Shown here: one piece after another, positions 8,111-15,846 of the stretch | How positions within the stretch are numbered: the first letter of the stretch is position 1 | Layout: every line of letters begins with the position of its first letter | Origin: Bacteroidaceae bacterium | Lineage (GTDB): Bacteria > Bacteroidota > Bacteroidia > Bacteroidales > Bacteroidaceae | Direction of reading: 5' to 3' | Assembly: GCA_017559845.1 (NCBI GenBank) | Contig: JAFYQQ010000020.1 | Span: 1 to 64,000 of the forward strand | Length of the DNA: 64,000 bases | The notes under the pieces: model-generated | What the model saw: only the letters and a program-made list of their open reading frames with translations | Database searches by the model: none | Told to the model about the DNA's origin: nothing | Made by a program: the position numbers and the translations under genes

Positions 8111-8932
8111 TTATACTTTATATACAGTATCCTGGACCCAACGTGCCCATTCCACCATGGTTTTTGACTTATCAAATGTCTGCCAAGAAATAGGCTTGCC
8201 AAAACGAACGGTGTAATGACCGCCTTGGCTGCGGTACATTTCATCCGGAAGCAGCGCCATGGCAAAGTTGGGCAAGTGCAAGCGTTTACACCATTGCGCC
8301 ACATTGTAAAAACGGTTGCTGTTATAACCGATAAAATGAACGGGAACGATATCCCGCTTTGTCTGTATGCTCTTTTTCAAGAAAGCCTTGTTCCAGGGAA
8401 TGTCCCGTATTGTACCATCCTTTTGCCTGCGACTGCACAGACCAGCCGGGAACATTATCACATGATTGTCTCCACCGAAAGCCTCATCAACCATTGCCGG
8501 AAAATTCCGGGACTGCTTTCCCAATTTATTGATAGGCAAGCACAAGGGAGCCAATCCTTTGAGATTCATCAACAAATCATTTACCAGATATTTTATCTTG
8601 CCGTCATAGTGTTCGCCAATCACCCACCCCAAGGTTACGCCATCAATAGCGCCCAAGGGATGATTACTGACAAAAGTACATTTACAATCTCCCGCAGGCA
8701 AATTTTCCAGTCCTTCCACATCCACCGTTACGTTAAGGTACTCCAATACGCCCTTACAGAAAGGCACACCCACAAGCCCCCGCTTCAAATAAGCGTTAAT
8801 AAAATCCTGATGAATGAACCTTTCTAAAAACTTTATCAAAAAAGAAGGGATATAACGCGCTTTCCCTTTGGCACGGGCACGTATGATTGAACCGATATCA
8901 ATAGAAGTTACAGACTGTTCGCTTACTTGCAT
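8111..8932 (-). CDS. glsA: Lysophospholipid-type O-acyltransferase GlsA-like
   Basis: A 273-residue PlsC-type acyltransferase. The catalytic HX4D motif is at 91-97 (HPLGAID, in FVSNHPLGAIDGVTLGW), followed by 'MFPAGLCSRR', the usual second block that binds the acceptor. In Bacteroides the GlsA protein adds the second, ester-linked acyl chain to N-acyl glycine. It is the first gene of the minus-strand run, with a TAnnTTTG promoter box 24 bp upstream of its start. A general 1-acylglycerol-phosphate acyltransferase is the alternative, but pairing with glsB favours glycine-lipid synthesis. Confidence 0.82.
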   Translation of the reverse strand: MQVSEQSVTSIDIGSIIRARAKGKARYIPSFLIKFLERFIHQDFINAYLKRGLVGVPFCKGVLEYLNVTVDVEGLENLPAGDCKCTFVSNHPLGAIDGVTLGWVIGEHYDGKIKYLVNDLLMNLKGLAPLCLPINKLGKQSRNFPAMVDEAFGGDNHVIMFPAGLCSRRQKDGTIRDIPWNKAFLKKSIQTKRDIVPVHFIGYNSNRFYNVAQWCKRLHLPNFAMALLPDEMYRSQGGHYTVRFGKPISWQTFDKSKTMVEWARWVQDTVYKV

Positions 8933-8955
8933 AATTTATACACTCTTATGTAATG

Positions 8956-8963
8956 CAAAAATA
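8956..8963 (-). promoter_or_regulatory. Bacteroidetes -7 box for glsA operon
   Basis: Reads TATTTTTG on the minus strand, matching TAnnTTTG, 24 bp before the glsA start. The -33 element is not clear. It would serve the eight co-directional genes down to 766. Confidence 0.5.
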
Positions 8964-9006
8964 CGACAAGTTTTTCAATTTTTCAACTTTTTTAGGATAA
9001 AAAGCA

Positions 9007-9381
9007 CTATTTGATAACTATCGGTTTATTATTGATGAAATATTGCCCGCTGGGGAGGCCATTTATCCAATTCACTCCTTTATTAAGGCGCATGACCATA
9101 TAGAACGTTCCATTTTGGCGATATATGGGCAATATCTGATTATGGTCGCTGTATACACGAAGAGAACGACGGGTTACGGTCATCTGTACCGGATAGACCG
9201 ATATGTTCATCTTGTGATGATGACCGAACTCTGAATTCCTATCACGCAAAGCGAGCGTATCCGAAACCACACTGCCACGCAAACGCTTCTGCGGACCATC
9301 CGCACTATGTATGCCTGCGCTGGCGGAAACTGCCAGTACAAAGCACACGACACTTAGTGTTTTTTTGCGTTCAAACAACAT
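9007..9381 (-). CDS. Small exported protein with T9SS-sorting-like C-terminus
   Basis: A 124-residue protein starting MLFERKKTLSVVCFVLAVSASAG, a probable signal peptide. No known domain is recognised. The last 40 residues (RLNKGVNWINGLPSGQYFINNKPIVIK region) look like the strand-turn-strand end of T9SS type A sorting domains. The pattern G-x-Y-x-x-N-x-K-x-[IV]-x-K is shared with the two largest surface proteins in this window (GLYIINGKKVLVK and GIYIKNGKKIYIK). There is almost no cargo in front of it, so it may be a bare sorting-domain-like protein or an unrelated small exported protein. It is a stand-alone gene with its own promoter box. Confidence 0.7.
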   Translation of the reverse strand: MLFERKKTLSVVCFVLAVSASAGIHSADGPQKRLRGSVVSDTLALRDRNSEFGHHHKMNISVYPVQMTVTRRSLRVYSDHNQILPIYRQNGTFYMVMRLNKGVNWINGLPSGQYFINNKPIVIK

Positions 9382-9409
9382 TAGTCTTCAGATTTAGATG
9401 TATTTTCTG

Positions 9410-9417
9410 CAAAATTA
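9410..9417 (-). promoter_or_regulatory. -7 box (TAATTTTG)
   Basis: Matches TAnnTTTG on the minus strand, 28 bp upstream of the small exported protein gene at 9381. No convincing -33 box. Confidence 0.45.
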
Positions 9418-9497
9418 GAAAATAGTTACAACTGCACAAAGAAAAAAATCATTTTTTTACTTTTTTAACACCATTTGCAAGCGTTTCCACCACTCCT

Positions 9498-10604
9498 TTA
9501 CTGCCGCTGCGTTTTCTGATTATCCAAAAATTCGTCTAAAGACATGTCTTCTATCTTCTGGAAACAAGAGCGGACAGTCTTTGACGTTCCAAAACCGGCA
9601 GCAAGACATTCATTCACCGTGGTTGCCTTTCCCGTTTGCACAAGATGCTTCAGCTCTGCAATCCTATAGCTGTTGATATAATCATGGACATTGTTAAACC
9701 CTTGACTGCGCACACTTTGCAGAACCAGATGACGGTTAAAGCCAACCGCCTCGCACAAGCGGTCGCGTCCAAAAGTATTGTCGGTCCACTCCTCTTTATG
9801 TGTCTGCATCCAATATTGGATACGATGGAAACGCTGTATGTTCGCCTCGTTGAAATCCTCTCGTTCCGCCTTCTTTATTTCTTCCTCCGATGGTTCCGAC
9901 TCAACAGCTTCAATTACCGGCTTTGGCAGATTGACAGCCATTGTCTCCAACACACGGAATGTCAAATACATATTGGCAAACGTGAACATGACCACATACA
10001 CCATCAGATGCATCGGGTCATAATAGATGGACACAAACATATAGTACAAAACGATGACACCAAGCACTGTACAATATCCGAACAGATAGTTCGGCACATC
10101 GGCACTTTTAGCCAACGAGTGCGGAAGGCGGAAGATATTAACAATGTAATATATACACAACCCAAGAGCCGCAAAACGAAGAATCAAGTCTGTCTTATAG
10201 AAATTGGCAGCCAAATCTTTGACGGACGGAACAATCAGCAATTCATCCACAAAGAGAAAAATCGGAATGTAAATGACAATCAGCACAATGGCCGGAGCCG
10301 CATATTTCCACATTCGGCCCCATTGCAAATAAGCCGGCATAGGAATGCTCAGCGGATAGATACTCTGCAAGAAACAAGCCACCACCAACGAGACCAACAT
10401 CATCGGGTGCAAGACTCCCGGCTGCCCATTTGCAATACGTGCCGAGAAGAAAGCGGCAAGCAGAAACATGGCAAAAAACAAGCCATTGACCCATGCCAGA
10501 CACAAATACTGTATCTTATGACGAGAATATATGGACATCACACAAGCAAGCACAAAATGAACCGTTGTGCAGCATGCTAAAACAAGTAGGACAATTTGTT
10601 CCAT
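9498..10604 (-). CDS. Membrane-anchored AraC-type HTH regulator
   Basis: A 368-residue protein with two halves. Residues about 1-220 contain roughly six or seven hydrophobic segments (such as 'IVLLVLACCTTVHFVLACVMSIY' and 'YAAPAIVLIVIYIPIFLFV'). Residues about 265-365 form an AraC-like helix-turn-helix pair: 'FGRDRLCEAVGFNRHLVLQSVRSQGFNNVHDYINSYRIAELKHL', then 'TTVNECLAAGFGTSKTVRSCFQKIEDMSLDEFL'. Such fusions put the DNA-binding part at the inner face of the membrane and are common in Bacteroidales. Signal and targets are unknown. A -7 box TATTTTTG lies 17 bp upstream. The first HTH is less canonical than the second. Confidence 0.8.
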   Translation of the reverse strand: MEQIVLLVLACCTTVHFVLACVMSIYSRHKIQYLCLAWVNGLFFAMFLLAAFFSARIANGQPGVLHPMMLVSLVVACFLQSIYPLSIPMPAYLQWGRMWKYAAPAIVLIVIYIPIFLFVDELLIVPSVKDLAANFYKTDLILRFAALGLCIYYIVNIFRLPHSLAKSADVPNYLFGYCTVLGVIVLYYMFVSIYYDPMHLMVYVVMFTFANMYLTFRVLETMAVNLPKPVIEAVESEPSEEEIKKAEREDFNEANIQRFHRIQYWMQTHKEEWTDNTFGRDRLCEAVGFNRHLVLQSVRSQGFNNVHDYINSYRIAELKHLVQTGKATTVNECLAAGFGTSKTVRSCFQKIEDMSLDEFLDNQKTQRQ

Positions 10605-10620
10605 CAGGTAGATTTTCTTG

Positions 10621-10628
10621 CAAAAATA
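10621..10628 (-). promoter_or_regulatory. -7 box (TATTTTTG)
   Basis: Matches TAnnTTTG on the minus strand, 17 bp before the membrane HTH regulator start. Confidence 0.45.
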
Positions 10629-10648
10629 AACTTTATTTCATTATCAGG

Positions 10649-10733
10649 CCCCAACTTTTGGGGAGAATTTCACCGCCTTACCTTTTTTTCCTCCCGAGGA
10701 AAATTTTACTACCTCCCGAGGAAAATAAAAAAG
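10649..10733. repeat. Two-unit 22-bp palindrome array (array F) between cyclophilin and regulator
   Basis: CCTCCCGAGGAAAAT occurs at 10690 and again at 10712, exactly 22 bp apart. Each lies in a 14-bp near-palindrome (TTCCTCCCGAGGAA), with the 8-bp spacer AATTTTAC between them. A separate palindrome CCCCAACTTTTGGGG lies at 10649-10663. It is located just downstream of the cyclophilin stop and may end its transcript. It has the same 14+8 architecture as the arrays at 38041 and 55966. Confidence 0.55.
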
Positions 10734-10740
10734 CGCAGTT

Positions 10741-11442
10741 TCATCGGCTGTTTTTACTTTTCTTCTCCACGACCATGCGTGTAATCACTACATCTTCCAG
10801 AGGCCGGTCTCTTTCATCTGTTTGAACGCCCTGAATCTTCTCCACAATCTCCAAGCCCTCTACAATCTCTCCGAAAACCGTATACGACCCATCCAAATGT
10901 GGAGTGCCTCCGCGCATTTCATAATCATCAATCATCTGTTGGCTCAAGCCGATTCCTTTTTCGGCCAGCTGGAACAGCACCTTATCCATTGCCGCCGGCC
11001 TGTATTTCTTTCCCCAAACAATATAGAATTGGCATCCGCTGCTATACTGATCCGGATTCACCGCATCCGGCTCGCGGGCCGCAGCCAAAGCCCCCCGCCA
11101 ATGATATAAATAAGGAAGGTCAAACTCTGGGTATATGACATAGCCATTGTTTCCCTCTCCCAACTTTACGTCTTTTCCTGCATTACGGGAAGTGGGGTCT
11201 CCCGCCTGTATCATAAAATCCTTTATGACACGATGAAACAGCAAACCGTCATAAAACTTGCTTTCTGCCAGCTTCAAGAAATTATCACGATGCAAAGGAG
11301 TGTCGTCAAACAAGGCAACCCTCATCACTCCTGCATTAGTCTCAATTCTGACGATAGACCGCTTGTCCTTCTTCTTCGCCTCCACGCCAGAAGACAACAG
11401 GACAGCAAAGAACAACAAACATAAAATCTTTCTTATCGGCAT
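10741..11442 (-). CDS. Exported cyclophilin-type peptidyl-prolyl isomerase
   Basis: A 233-residue protein with a signal peptide (MPIRKILCLLFFAVLLSSGVEA), then a cyclophilin domain catalysing cis-trans isomerisation of X-Pro bonds in envelope proteins. Family signatures are 'ALFDDTPLHRDNFLKLAESKFYDGLLFHRVIKDFMIQAGDP', containing the catalytic FHRVI Arg and MIQAGD, and 'GSYTVFGEIVEGLEIVEKIQGV'. An insertion of about 60 residues between the two blocks (105-165) is typical of Bacteroidetes members. Monocistronic, with a TAAGTTTG -7 box 26 bp upstream. Confidence 0.92.
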   Translation of the reverse strand: MPIRKILCLLFFAVLLSSGVEAKKKDKRSIVRIETNAGVMRVALFDDTPLHRDNFLKLAESKFYDGLLFHRVIKDFMIQAGDPTSRNAGKDVKLGEGNNGYVIYPEFDLPYLYHWRGALAAAREPDAVNPDQYSSGCQFYIVWGKKYRPAAMDKVLFQLAEKGIGLSQQMIDDYEMRGGTPHLDGSYTVFGEIVEGLEIVEKIQGVQTDERDRPLEDVVITRMVVEKKSKNSR

Positions 11443-11467
11443 ATATTCAATTGTTATATATTTTCTG

Positions 11468-11475
11468 CAAACTTA
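11468..11475 (-). promoter_or_regulatory. -7 box (TAAGTTTG) for cyclophilin gene
   Basis: Matches TAnnTTTG on the minus strand, 26 bp upstream of the start at 11442. The rest of the divergent gap 11476-11780 is AT-rich and holds no gene that I can support. Confidence 0.45.
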
Positions 11476-11781
11476 CAAAAAAATCAGATACCATCCAAAA
11501 CATTGCTCAAGTTTCGCAAACAGAATCCGTTCACAACATAGTTCTTTTCAACCCATCAAACACAGACTATTTTCACGAAATGGAAGCAGAGAGAGAAAAA
11601 ACAAGGAAAAATTCCCCACCAAGATTAAAAGGGCTGAAAAAAGTTATCAACAAATTTTCTTACAACCTGAAAACAAATAAAATATGCCATTTCATCGGGG
11701 ATTATCACCCCCAAGCGCACCGCCGCATTGCCCCGAGCAAAACATTATCAACAAAAGCCAGAAAAAAAAGTTTGAAAAAAG

Positions 11782-11801
11782 TGTGGGGAATTGTGGAGAA
11801 T
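11782..11801 (+). promoter_or_regulatory. Candidate MraZ operator (tandem TGTGGxxAAT)
   Basis: Two tandem 10-mers, TGTGGGGAAT and TGTGGAGAAT, sit directly upstream of the -7 box of the division cluster. This gives TGGGG, 5 nt, TGGAG, which fits the known MraZ target of TGGGN direct repeats spaced by 5 nt in mraZ promoters. MraZ autorepression of the dcw cluster is known in other bacteria. Here it is inferred from sequence and position. Confidence 0.55.
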
Positions 11802-11805
11802 TTCG

Positions 11806-11813
11806 TACCTTTG
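11806..11813 (+). promoter_or_regulatory. -7 box (TACCTTTG) of the dcw cluster
   Basis: Matches TAnnTTTG, 31 bp upstream of the mraZ ATG. It is probably the main promoter for the long plus-strand run that follows. Confidence 0.6.
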
Positions 11814-11844
11814 AACCCAAAATAGAAAAGACAAGTATTTGAGA

Positions 11845-12297
11845 ATGAGGTTCACCGGTTCTACAGACGCAAAAGTTGACGAAAAAGGTCGTGTTTTCGT
11901 CCCCAGCAACTTCCGCAAAATTTTGCAGAAGGAGGAAGTTGACGGGCTCATTTTGCGCAGGGATATCTTCCAACGATGCCTGGTACTCTTCCCAATCAAC
12001 GTCTGGGATGCTCAAGTGGATGCCATTACAGCACGGACAAACATGTTTAGCCGTGAAGGGCGTGATGCCTTGAGAAAATTTGTGGCAGGAGCAGAAAATG
12101 TTTCTATGGACAGCGGCGGGCGCATCCTTCTCCCCAAAAGGCTGCTCAAGGAAGCCGGAATAAAAAACGACGTCCGTTTTATCGGCGTGGACAACACCAT
12201 AGAAATTTGGAGCAAACATGCTGCCGAAGAGTTGCTGAATGATTATGACATTTTAGGCAACACACTGGAAACCATGATGAATGGTGAAAATGCTTAA
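11845..12297 (+). CDS. mraZ: Transcriptional regulator MraZ
   Basis: A 150-residue DNA-binding protein of the SpoVT-AbrB fold, first gene of the division and cell wall cluster. The two MraZ repeats are visible: 'STDAKVDEKGRVFVPSNFRKIL' at the N-terminus and 'AENVSMDSGGRILLPKRLLKEAGI' (about 90-112). The start is the ATG at 11845 (MRFTGSTDAKVD); an in-frame TTG two codons upstream is less likely. It probably represses its own promoter through the tandem TGTGG repeats at 11782-11801. Confidence 0.95.
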   Translation: MRFTGSTDAKVDEKGRVFVPSNFRKILQKEEVDGLILRRDIFQRCLVLFPINVWDAQVDAITARTNMFSREGRDALRKFVAGAENVSMDSGGRILLPKRLLKEAGIKNDVRFIGVDNTIEIWSKHAAEELLNDYDILGNTLETMMNGENA

Positions 12298-12317
12298 TTT
12301 AACTTTTAGTGATTGTT

Positions 12318-13232
12318 ATGAACTGTGCGACTTATCATATCCCCGTTTTATTGAATGAGACCATTGACGGTCTCAACATCCGCCCAGATGGTGTCTATGT
12401 GGATTTGACATTTGGAGGGGGCGGACATAGCCGGGCCATCCTGGAAAAATTGGGAGCAAACGGACGCCTATTCTCTTTTGACCAAGACCTGGATGCAATG
12501 GAAGGCGCATTCGAAGACACCAGATTCCAATTTGTCAGAAGTAACTTCCGTTTCGTCAAAAACTGGATGATGTACTACGGCATAGATGAGGTTGACGGCA
12601 TTTTGGCCGACTTGGGCGTCAGCAGCCACCACCTTGACACAGAAGACCGAGGCTTCAGCTTCAGATATGACGCTCCGCTCGACATGAGAATGAATCAGAA
12701 AGCGAGCCTTACCGCCGAAAAGGTGCTGAACGAATATCCGGAAGAACAACTGGCAAACATCCTTTTCCTCTATGGAGAGCTTAAGAGCAGCAGAAAACTT
12801 GCTGCCGCAATCATAAAAAACCGGAATACGCAACGCATTCAGACCACCGGTCAGCTTGCTGACATCCTGACCCCGCTTTTAAATGCCGCACATGAGAAAA
12901 AAGATCTGGCACGGGTTTTCCAGGCGTTGCGAATTGAGGTAAACGGAGAGATGAACGCATTGCGGCAAATGCTATATGCAGCATCGGAACTGTTGCGGCC
13001 CAGCGGAAGACTGGCCATACTGACCTATCACTCCCTTGAGGACAGAATGGTCAAAAACATCATACGGACCGGCAACATTGAGGGAAAGAACGAAACCGAC
13101 ATCTTCGGACACAACCATGCCCCCCTGAAAGCCGTCCATCGTGGAGTAATCACCCCAAGTGAAGAAGAACTTACCGCCAACCCGAGAAGCAGGTCGGCAA
13201 AATTAAGAATCGCGGAAAAAGCAAATGACTGA
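12318..13232 (+). CDS. rsmH: 16S rRNA m4C1402 methyltransferase RsmH
   Basis: A SAM-dependent methyltransferase that N4-methylates C1402 of 16S rRNA. The N-terminus 'YHIPVLLNETIDGL' and the SAM site 'GVYVDLTFGGGGHSRAIL' are diagnostic, as are 'ILADLGVSSHHLDTEDRGFSFRYDAPLDMRM' and 'LAILTYHSLEDRMVKNII'. The ATG at 12318 (MNCATYHIPVLL) is preferred over a GTG three codons earlier. About 304 residues, normal for the family. Follows mraZ by 20 bp and overlaps the next gene by 8 bp. Confidence 0.96.
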   Translation: MNCATYHIPVLLNETIDGLNIRPDGVYVDLTFGGGGHSRAILEKLGANGRLFSFDQDLDAMEGAFEDTRFQFVRSNFRFVKNWMMYYGIDEVDGILADLGVSSHHLDTEDRGFSFRYDAPLDMRMNQKASLTAEKVLNEYPEEQLANILFLYGELKSSRKLAAAIIKNRNTQRIQTTGQLADILTPLLNAAHEKKDLARVFQALRIEVNGEMNALRQMLYAASELLRPSGRLAILTYHSLEDRMVKNIIRTGNIEGKNETDIFGHNHAPLKAVHRGVITPSEEELTANPRSRSAKLRIAEKAND

Positions 13233-13683
13233 AAAGAAGATTGACAACCAGCCTTTGACAGAAGGCCTTGACGCCAACACGGCCCAACCGGCAAACATTG
13301 ATTCCGCCGAAAACCGTAAGGCCAAAATCATCAGTTCCCTTCTCAATGACGAGGAAGGGGAAACTGAACTGCGGAATTACCGTTGGAAAGACCTGTTAAT
13401 CATTGACGGACAATGGGTCCGCCGACAGATTGTCCTGATTCTGCTTATTGTCGGAGGTATCATTTTCTACATCACAAACCGCTATCAAGCGCAAAAGGAC
13501 ATCATAGAACTTGTCCAACTGCAAAACGAGTTAAAAGACATGAAGTTCCGTGTGCTGACACGAAGCAGCGAACTCACACTCAAAACAAGACAAAGCAAAT
13601 TAGAGCACCAGCTCAAAAACTTGGGAGACAGCACCTTGCTGCCAACCAATGAAGCGCCATTCATCATCAAGAAGAACGATTAA
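13225..13683 (+). CDS. ftsL: FtsL-like division protein
   Basis: A 152-residue single-pass membrane protein occupying the ftsL position between rsmH and ftsI. About 70 cytoplasmic residues precede one transmembrane helix (IVLILLIVGGIIFYI, about 72-87), then a short periplasmic coiled coil ('YQAQKDIIELVQLQNELKDMKFRVLTRSSELT'). FtsL sequences are poorly conserved, so the call rests on topology and gene order. It should pair with DivIC/FtsB in the divisome. The unusually long cytoplasmic tail is typical of Bacteroidetes versions. Confidence 0.8.
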   Translation: MTEKKIDNQPLTEGLDANTAQPANIDSAENRKAKIISSLLNDEEGETELRNYRWKDLLIIDGQWVRRQIVLILLIVGGIIFYITNRYQAQKDIIELVQLQNELKDMKFRVLTRSSELTLKTRQSKLEHQLKNLGDSTLLPTNEAPFIIKKND

Positions 13684-13686
13684 AAC

Positions 13687-15798
13687 ATGAAGCCCGACAA
13701 CAACTCTACCGGCAGATACCGGTTTCTCTTCATTATAATATGCCTGGCTGCCTGCTATATTTTAGGGACAGCCTTGCAGACCATGTTGTCGCCACAAAAG
13801 GACTATTGGGTATCTGTTGGCAAGCGATTCACAAAGGAGAACTTGCCCATACCAGCCAATAGAGGCAACCTTTTGGCGAGTGACGGGCAATTGTTGGCTG
13901 GTTCCATCCCCGAGTTCCGCCTGTACATGGACTACGTTATCATTGATGCTGATAGCGTTGCCCGTGCCAAAGCCCAGCATTGGAGAGACTCGGCTTTCAA
14001 ACATGACCTTGACAGCATAGCAACTGGACTGGCAAAAATTTTCCCCGACAAAAGCAAAAAATGGTTCAGGGACAAATTGGAAGAGGGCAAAAAGCGGAAA
14101 AGCCACGCCTGGCGCATTTACCCAAAAAACGCGACCTACATTCAATTGCAAGAATGTAAGAAGTTGCCGTTACTGCGAGAGACAAGCCTAAAAGGCGGTT
14201 TCTACACGGAAGAAATCATCCAACGCAAAAAGCCTTTCGGCTCCTTAGCCTCACGAACCATTGGTGATCTCTGGCGAGATTCCAATGGTGCCAAATGCGG
14301 ACTGGAGTTAAGTTTCGACAGCATTTTGCGAGGAAAGCCCGGCATTGGCCATAGCACAAAAGTGCGCAACAGAAGAATCCGTTTTATTGACAGAGAGCCT
14401 CAAAACGGCCACGACCTGGTGACCACAATTGATGTTAACATTCAAGACGTGGCAGAAAAAGCCATGCGAAAGATGCTGACCAGCCTTGACGGCACAGAAA
14501 TCGGTATAGCAATGGTTATGGAAGTTGCCACCGGAGACATAAAAGCCATTGTGAACCTAAGCAGATCCAACGACGGTAAATTCTATGAAATGAAGAACAA
14601 CGCCGTCAGCGACCTCATGGAACCGGGCTCAACCTTCAAGACGGCAAGTATAATGGTTGGACTTGAAGACGGAAAAATAAAAAAGAACGAAACAGTTGAT
14701 TGTACTGGAGGAACCTACCCCATGCATGGAAGGACCATGAGGGACCACAACTGGCGAAAAGGCGGATATGGCACCTTGACTGTAAGCGAGATTTTGGAGC
14801 AAAGTTCCAACATCGGTGTCAGTCGTCTGATTGACAGGGCCTACCACAATTCTCCACAAAAATATGTCGACGGTCTGAAAGACCTTGGCGTTGGAGTTCC
14901 ATTAGACCTCCCATTTGTAGGAAAAGGAGAGCCCATCATCCCACAGCCAAACAGCAAAAAAAGATATTGGAGCAAAACCGACCTGGCATGGATGAGTATC
15001 GGATATGTTACCCAACTTACCCCAATACATACCCTTACTTTCTATAATGGCATTGCCAATAACGGGCGTATGGTAAAACCCCGTTTTGTTAAAGCGGAAA
15101 AAGACAATGGTATCATAGTCCGCGAATTCCCGACAGAAGTCATCAGGGAAAAAATGTGCAGCCAGCACACATTGGATGACATCCATGACATTCTGGAGAA
15201 AGTCGTAAGCAAAGGTCTGGGTAAAAGAGCTGGAAATGGTGGTAAACTATTCAAAGTGAGCGGAAAAACCGGTACGGCACAGATGGCGCAAGCTGGAGGA
15301 AAAGGCTATCATAGCGGAACGCCCAGATATATGGTCAGCTTTTGCGGATATTATCCTTCCGAAGCGCCTAAATACAGTACCATTGTTTGTATTGTCAAAA
15401 AAGGCCTGCCTGCATCGGGTGGTCTGCATTGCGGCCCCGTTTTCAGCGAAATATCACAATATGTCATGTCAAAAGGTGTGCTTCGCGACCCGAAAGACGC
15501 AGCGGACAGCACCTCTGTATTCACAGCAGACATAGCTCCCGGCAATGAAGAAGGTGCAAGATTGTTGGTAGAACATCTGAATTTAAATGAAAAGAATGCC
15601 CTTACAGAGGTATCGGATTCAGTCAAGGCAAACGAAGTTCCTAATGTTATTGGCATGGGAGCAAAAAGCGCCATTCATGCGCTCAGAGCAAAAAAACTTA
15701 ATGTGAAGGTGAAAGGCACCGGAAAGGTCGTTTCACAAAGTATGGCCGCAGGCAGCACTTTCAAAGCCGGACAAACCATTAGTCTGAAACTCGAATAA
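13687..15798 (+). CDS. ftsI: Division-type class B penicillin-binding protein with PASTA domain
   Basis: A 703-residue septal transpeptidase (PBP3/FtsI type) that cross-links peptidoglycan. One N-terminal membrane anchor (FLFIIICLAACYILGTAL) is followed by the PBP dimerisation domain and the transpeptidase domain, which has all three active-site motifs: S315-T-F-K318 (EPGSTFK), S373-S-N375 and K527-T-G529 (SGKTGTAQ). The last 55 residues are one PASTA domain ('VPNVIGMGAKSAIHALRAKKLNVKV'). An extra Lys-rich segment (about 110-175) lies in the N-terminal domain. Starts 3 bp after the ftsL-like gene. Confidence 0.95.
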   Translation: MKPDNNSTGRYRFLFIIICLAACYILGTALQTMLSPQKDYWVSVGKRFTKENLPIPANRGNLLASDGQLLAGSIPEFRLYMDYVIIDADSVARAKAQHWRDSAFKHDLDSIATGLAKIFPDKSKKWFRDKLEEGKKRKSHAWRIYPKNATYIQLQECKKLPLLRETSLKGGFYTEEIIQRKKPFGSLASRTIGDLWRDSNGAKCGLELSFDSILRGKPGIGHSTKVRNRRIRFIDREPQNGHDLVTTIDVNIQDVAEKAMRKMLTSLDGTEIGIAMVMEVATGDIKAIVNLSRSNDGKFYEMKNNAVSDLMEPGSTFKTASIMVGLEDGKIKKNETVDCTGGTYPMHGRTMRDHNWRKGGYGTLTVSEILEQSSNIGVSRLIDRAYHNSPQKYVDGLKDLGVGVPLDLPFVGKGEPIIPQPNSKKRYWSKTDLAWMSIGYVTQLTPIHTLTFYNGIANNGRMVKPRFVKAEKDNGIIVREFPTEVIREKMCSQHTLDDIHDILEKVVSKGLGKRAGNGGKLFKVSGKTGTAQMAQAGGKGYHSGTPRYMVSFCGYYPSEAPKYSTIVCIVKKGLPASGGLHCGPVFSEISQYVMSKGVLRDPKDAADSTSVFTADIAPGNEEGARLLVEHLNLNEKNALTEVSDSVKANEVPNVIGMGAKSAIHALRAKKLNVKVKGTGKVVSQSMAAGSTFKAGQTISLKLE

Positions 15799-15814
15799 TC
15801 AAAAAGACGTAAGA

Positions 15815-15845
15815 GTCATATTATATAATATATAAATAAGGTATA
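15815..15845 (+). other. AT-rich spacer motif (AATAAGGTATA type), copy 2
   Basis: The ftsI-murE gap contains ATATAAATAAGGTATATATG, running straight into the murE start. It resembles the dgt-dut junction and the sequence just after pnp, in the same orientation relative to the genes. The AAGG could act as a weak ribosome-binding site here. Confidence 0.45.
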
Positions 15846-15846
15846 T

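Noticed and set aside
11642-11801. Replication origin or DnaA-box cluster upstream of mraZ
   Set aside because: Two TTATCAACA words (near 11642 and 11742) and the TGTGG repeats are each a mismatch or more from the DnaA box, and no dnaA, AT-rich unwinding region or origin-linked genes are present.
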